Shown piece by piece: positions 5,283 to 5,553 of a stretch of DNA of 5,553 nucleotides. The position numbers were made by a program, and so were the translations under genes. Position 1 is the stretch's first letter. Each line of letters begins with the position of its first letter. This DNA is from Gammaproteobacteria bacterium (GTDB taxonomy: Bacteria > Pseudomonadota > Gammaproteobacteria > Arenicellales > DRJH01). The stretch is taken from assembly GCA_011052285.1 (NCBI GenBank), contig DRJH01000312.1, positions 1-5,553 of the forward strand, given 5' to 3'. Under the pieces are notes generated by a model that saw only the letters and a list, made by a program, of their open reading frames with translations, searched no databases and was not told where the DNA came from.

Positions 5283-5553
5283 GCAATAACCAAGACCCGA
5301 TTAAAAGGGGATTACGACTCAATAAATACTCTTGACTGTGGATCAGAGACAAGGCAATAACCAAGACCCGATTAAAAGGGGATTACGACCTTGTAGGACA
5401 TACCTGGGTATACAGCCTCACCACAGCAATAACCAAGACCCGATTAAAAGGGGATTACGACTTTATGCTCTTTTTGGTACCACTTCAACATGCAATAACC
5501 AAGACCCGATTAAAAGGGGATTACGACCTTCCCATCTTTGCTGCATGTCCATC
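5283..5553 (+). CRISPR. CRISPR array, four 36-bp repeats, continuing beyond the window
   Basis: Identical 36-bp repeats lie at 5283-5318, 5354-5389, 5426-5461 and 5492-5527. Each begins GCAATAACC and ends GGGGATTACGAC. The spacers are 35 nt (5319-5353), 36 nt (5390-5425) and 30 nt (5462-5491), and a fourth of at least 26 nt is cut by the window edge. The variable spacer length is typical of type III arrays. The terminal ATTACGAC resembles the 8-nt ATTGAAAC-like 5' handle of type I/III crRNAs, so transcription probably runs rightward from the leader. The repeat has only a short possible stem (CCC with GGG around GATTAAAA) and a GATTA direct repeat inside it. No Cas6 is encoded in the window. 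None of the spacers matched the rest of the window by eye. Confidence 0.97.

Overview
This window is part of a type III CRISPR-Cas locus from a bacterium. The protein style (a Csx16-type ring-nuclease domain, a Can2/Card1-type effector, a DUF4143-ATPase-like remnant) and the intermediate base composition suggest a proteobacterium, probably gamma or beta. I cannot name a genus. All genes lie on the + strand. The interference genes (cas10 and the Csm/Cmr subunits) and cas6 are not in the window, so the type III assignment rests on the cyclic-oligoadenylate (cOA) accessory genes and on the repeat-derived crRNA handle.

Layout. Bases 1-1311 hold the 3' part of a gene joining a Csx1/Csx2-like CARF-HEPN ribonuclease to a complete C-terminal Csx16 domain. 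Bases 1312-1691 contain no confident intact gene. They hold small unrecognised ORFs, a perfect 14-bp inverted repeat (1519-1547), and what looks like the C-terminal remnant of a DUF4143-type ATPase. The remnant's stop codon overlaps the start of the next gene. Bases 1692-2834 encode a CARF-PD-(D/E)XK nuclease of the Can2/Card1 type. After a short gap with a 14-bp palindrome, 2894-5206 is a compact adaptation cassette in the order cas2, cas1, cas1-like, cas2. The last three junctions are a 2-nt gap, a 4-nt overlap and a 10-nt overlap. A 76-bp leader and a CRISPR array of four identical 36-bp repeats follow, and the array runs off the right edge.

How the genes may work together. By family precedent, a Cas10 complex encoded outside the window would make cOA on target RNA recognition. 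The HEPN protein and the Can2-like nuclease would be two separate cOA-triggered effectors. The fused Csx16 domain may degrade the same messenger and act as a built-in off switch. The adaptation side is the most unusual part. One Cas1 keeps the E-H-D active site. The second keeps the Cas1 N-terminal beta domain but has lost at least two of the three catalytic positions in my manual alignment. Two different Cas2 proteins flank the pair. This suggests a heteromeric Cas1-Cas1'/Cas2-Cas2' integrase with one catalytic and one structural Cas1, which is inference from gene order and residues only.
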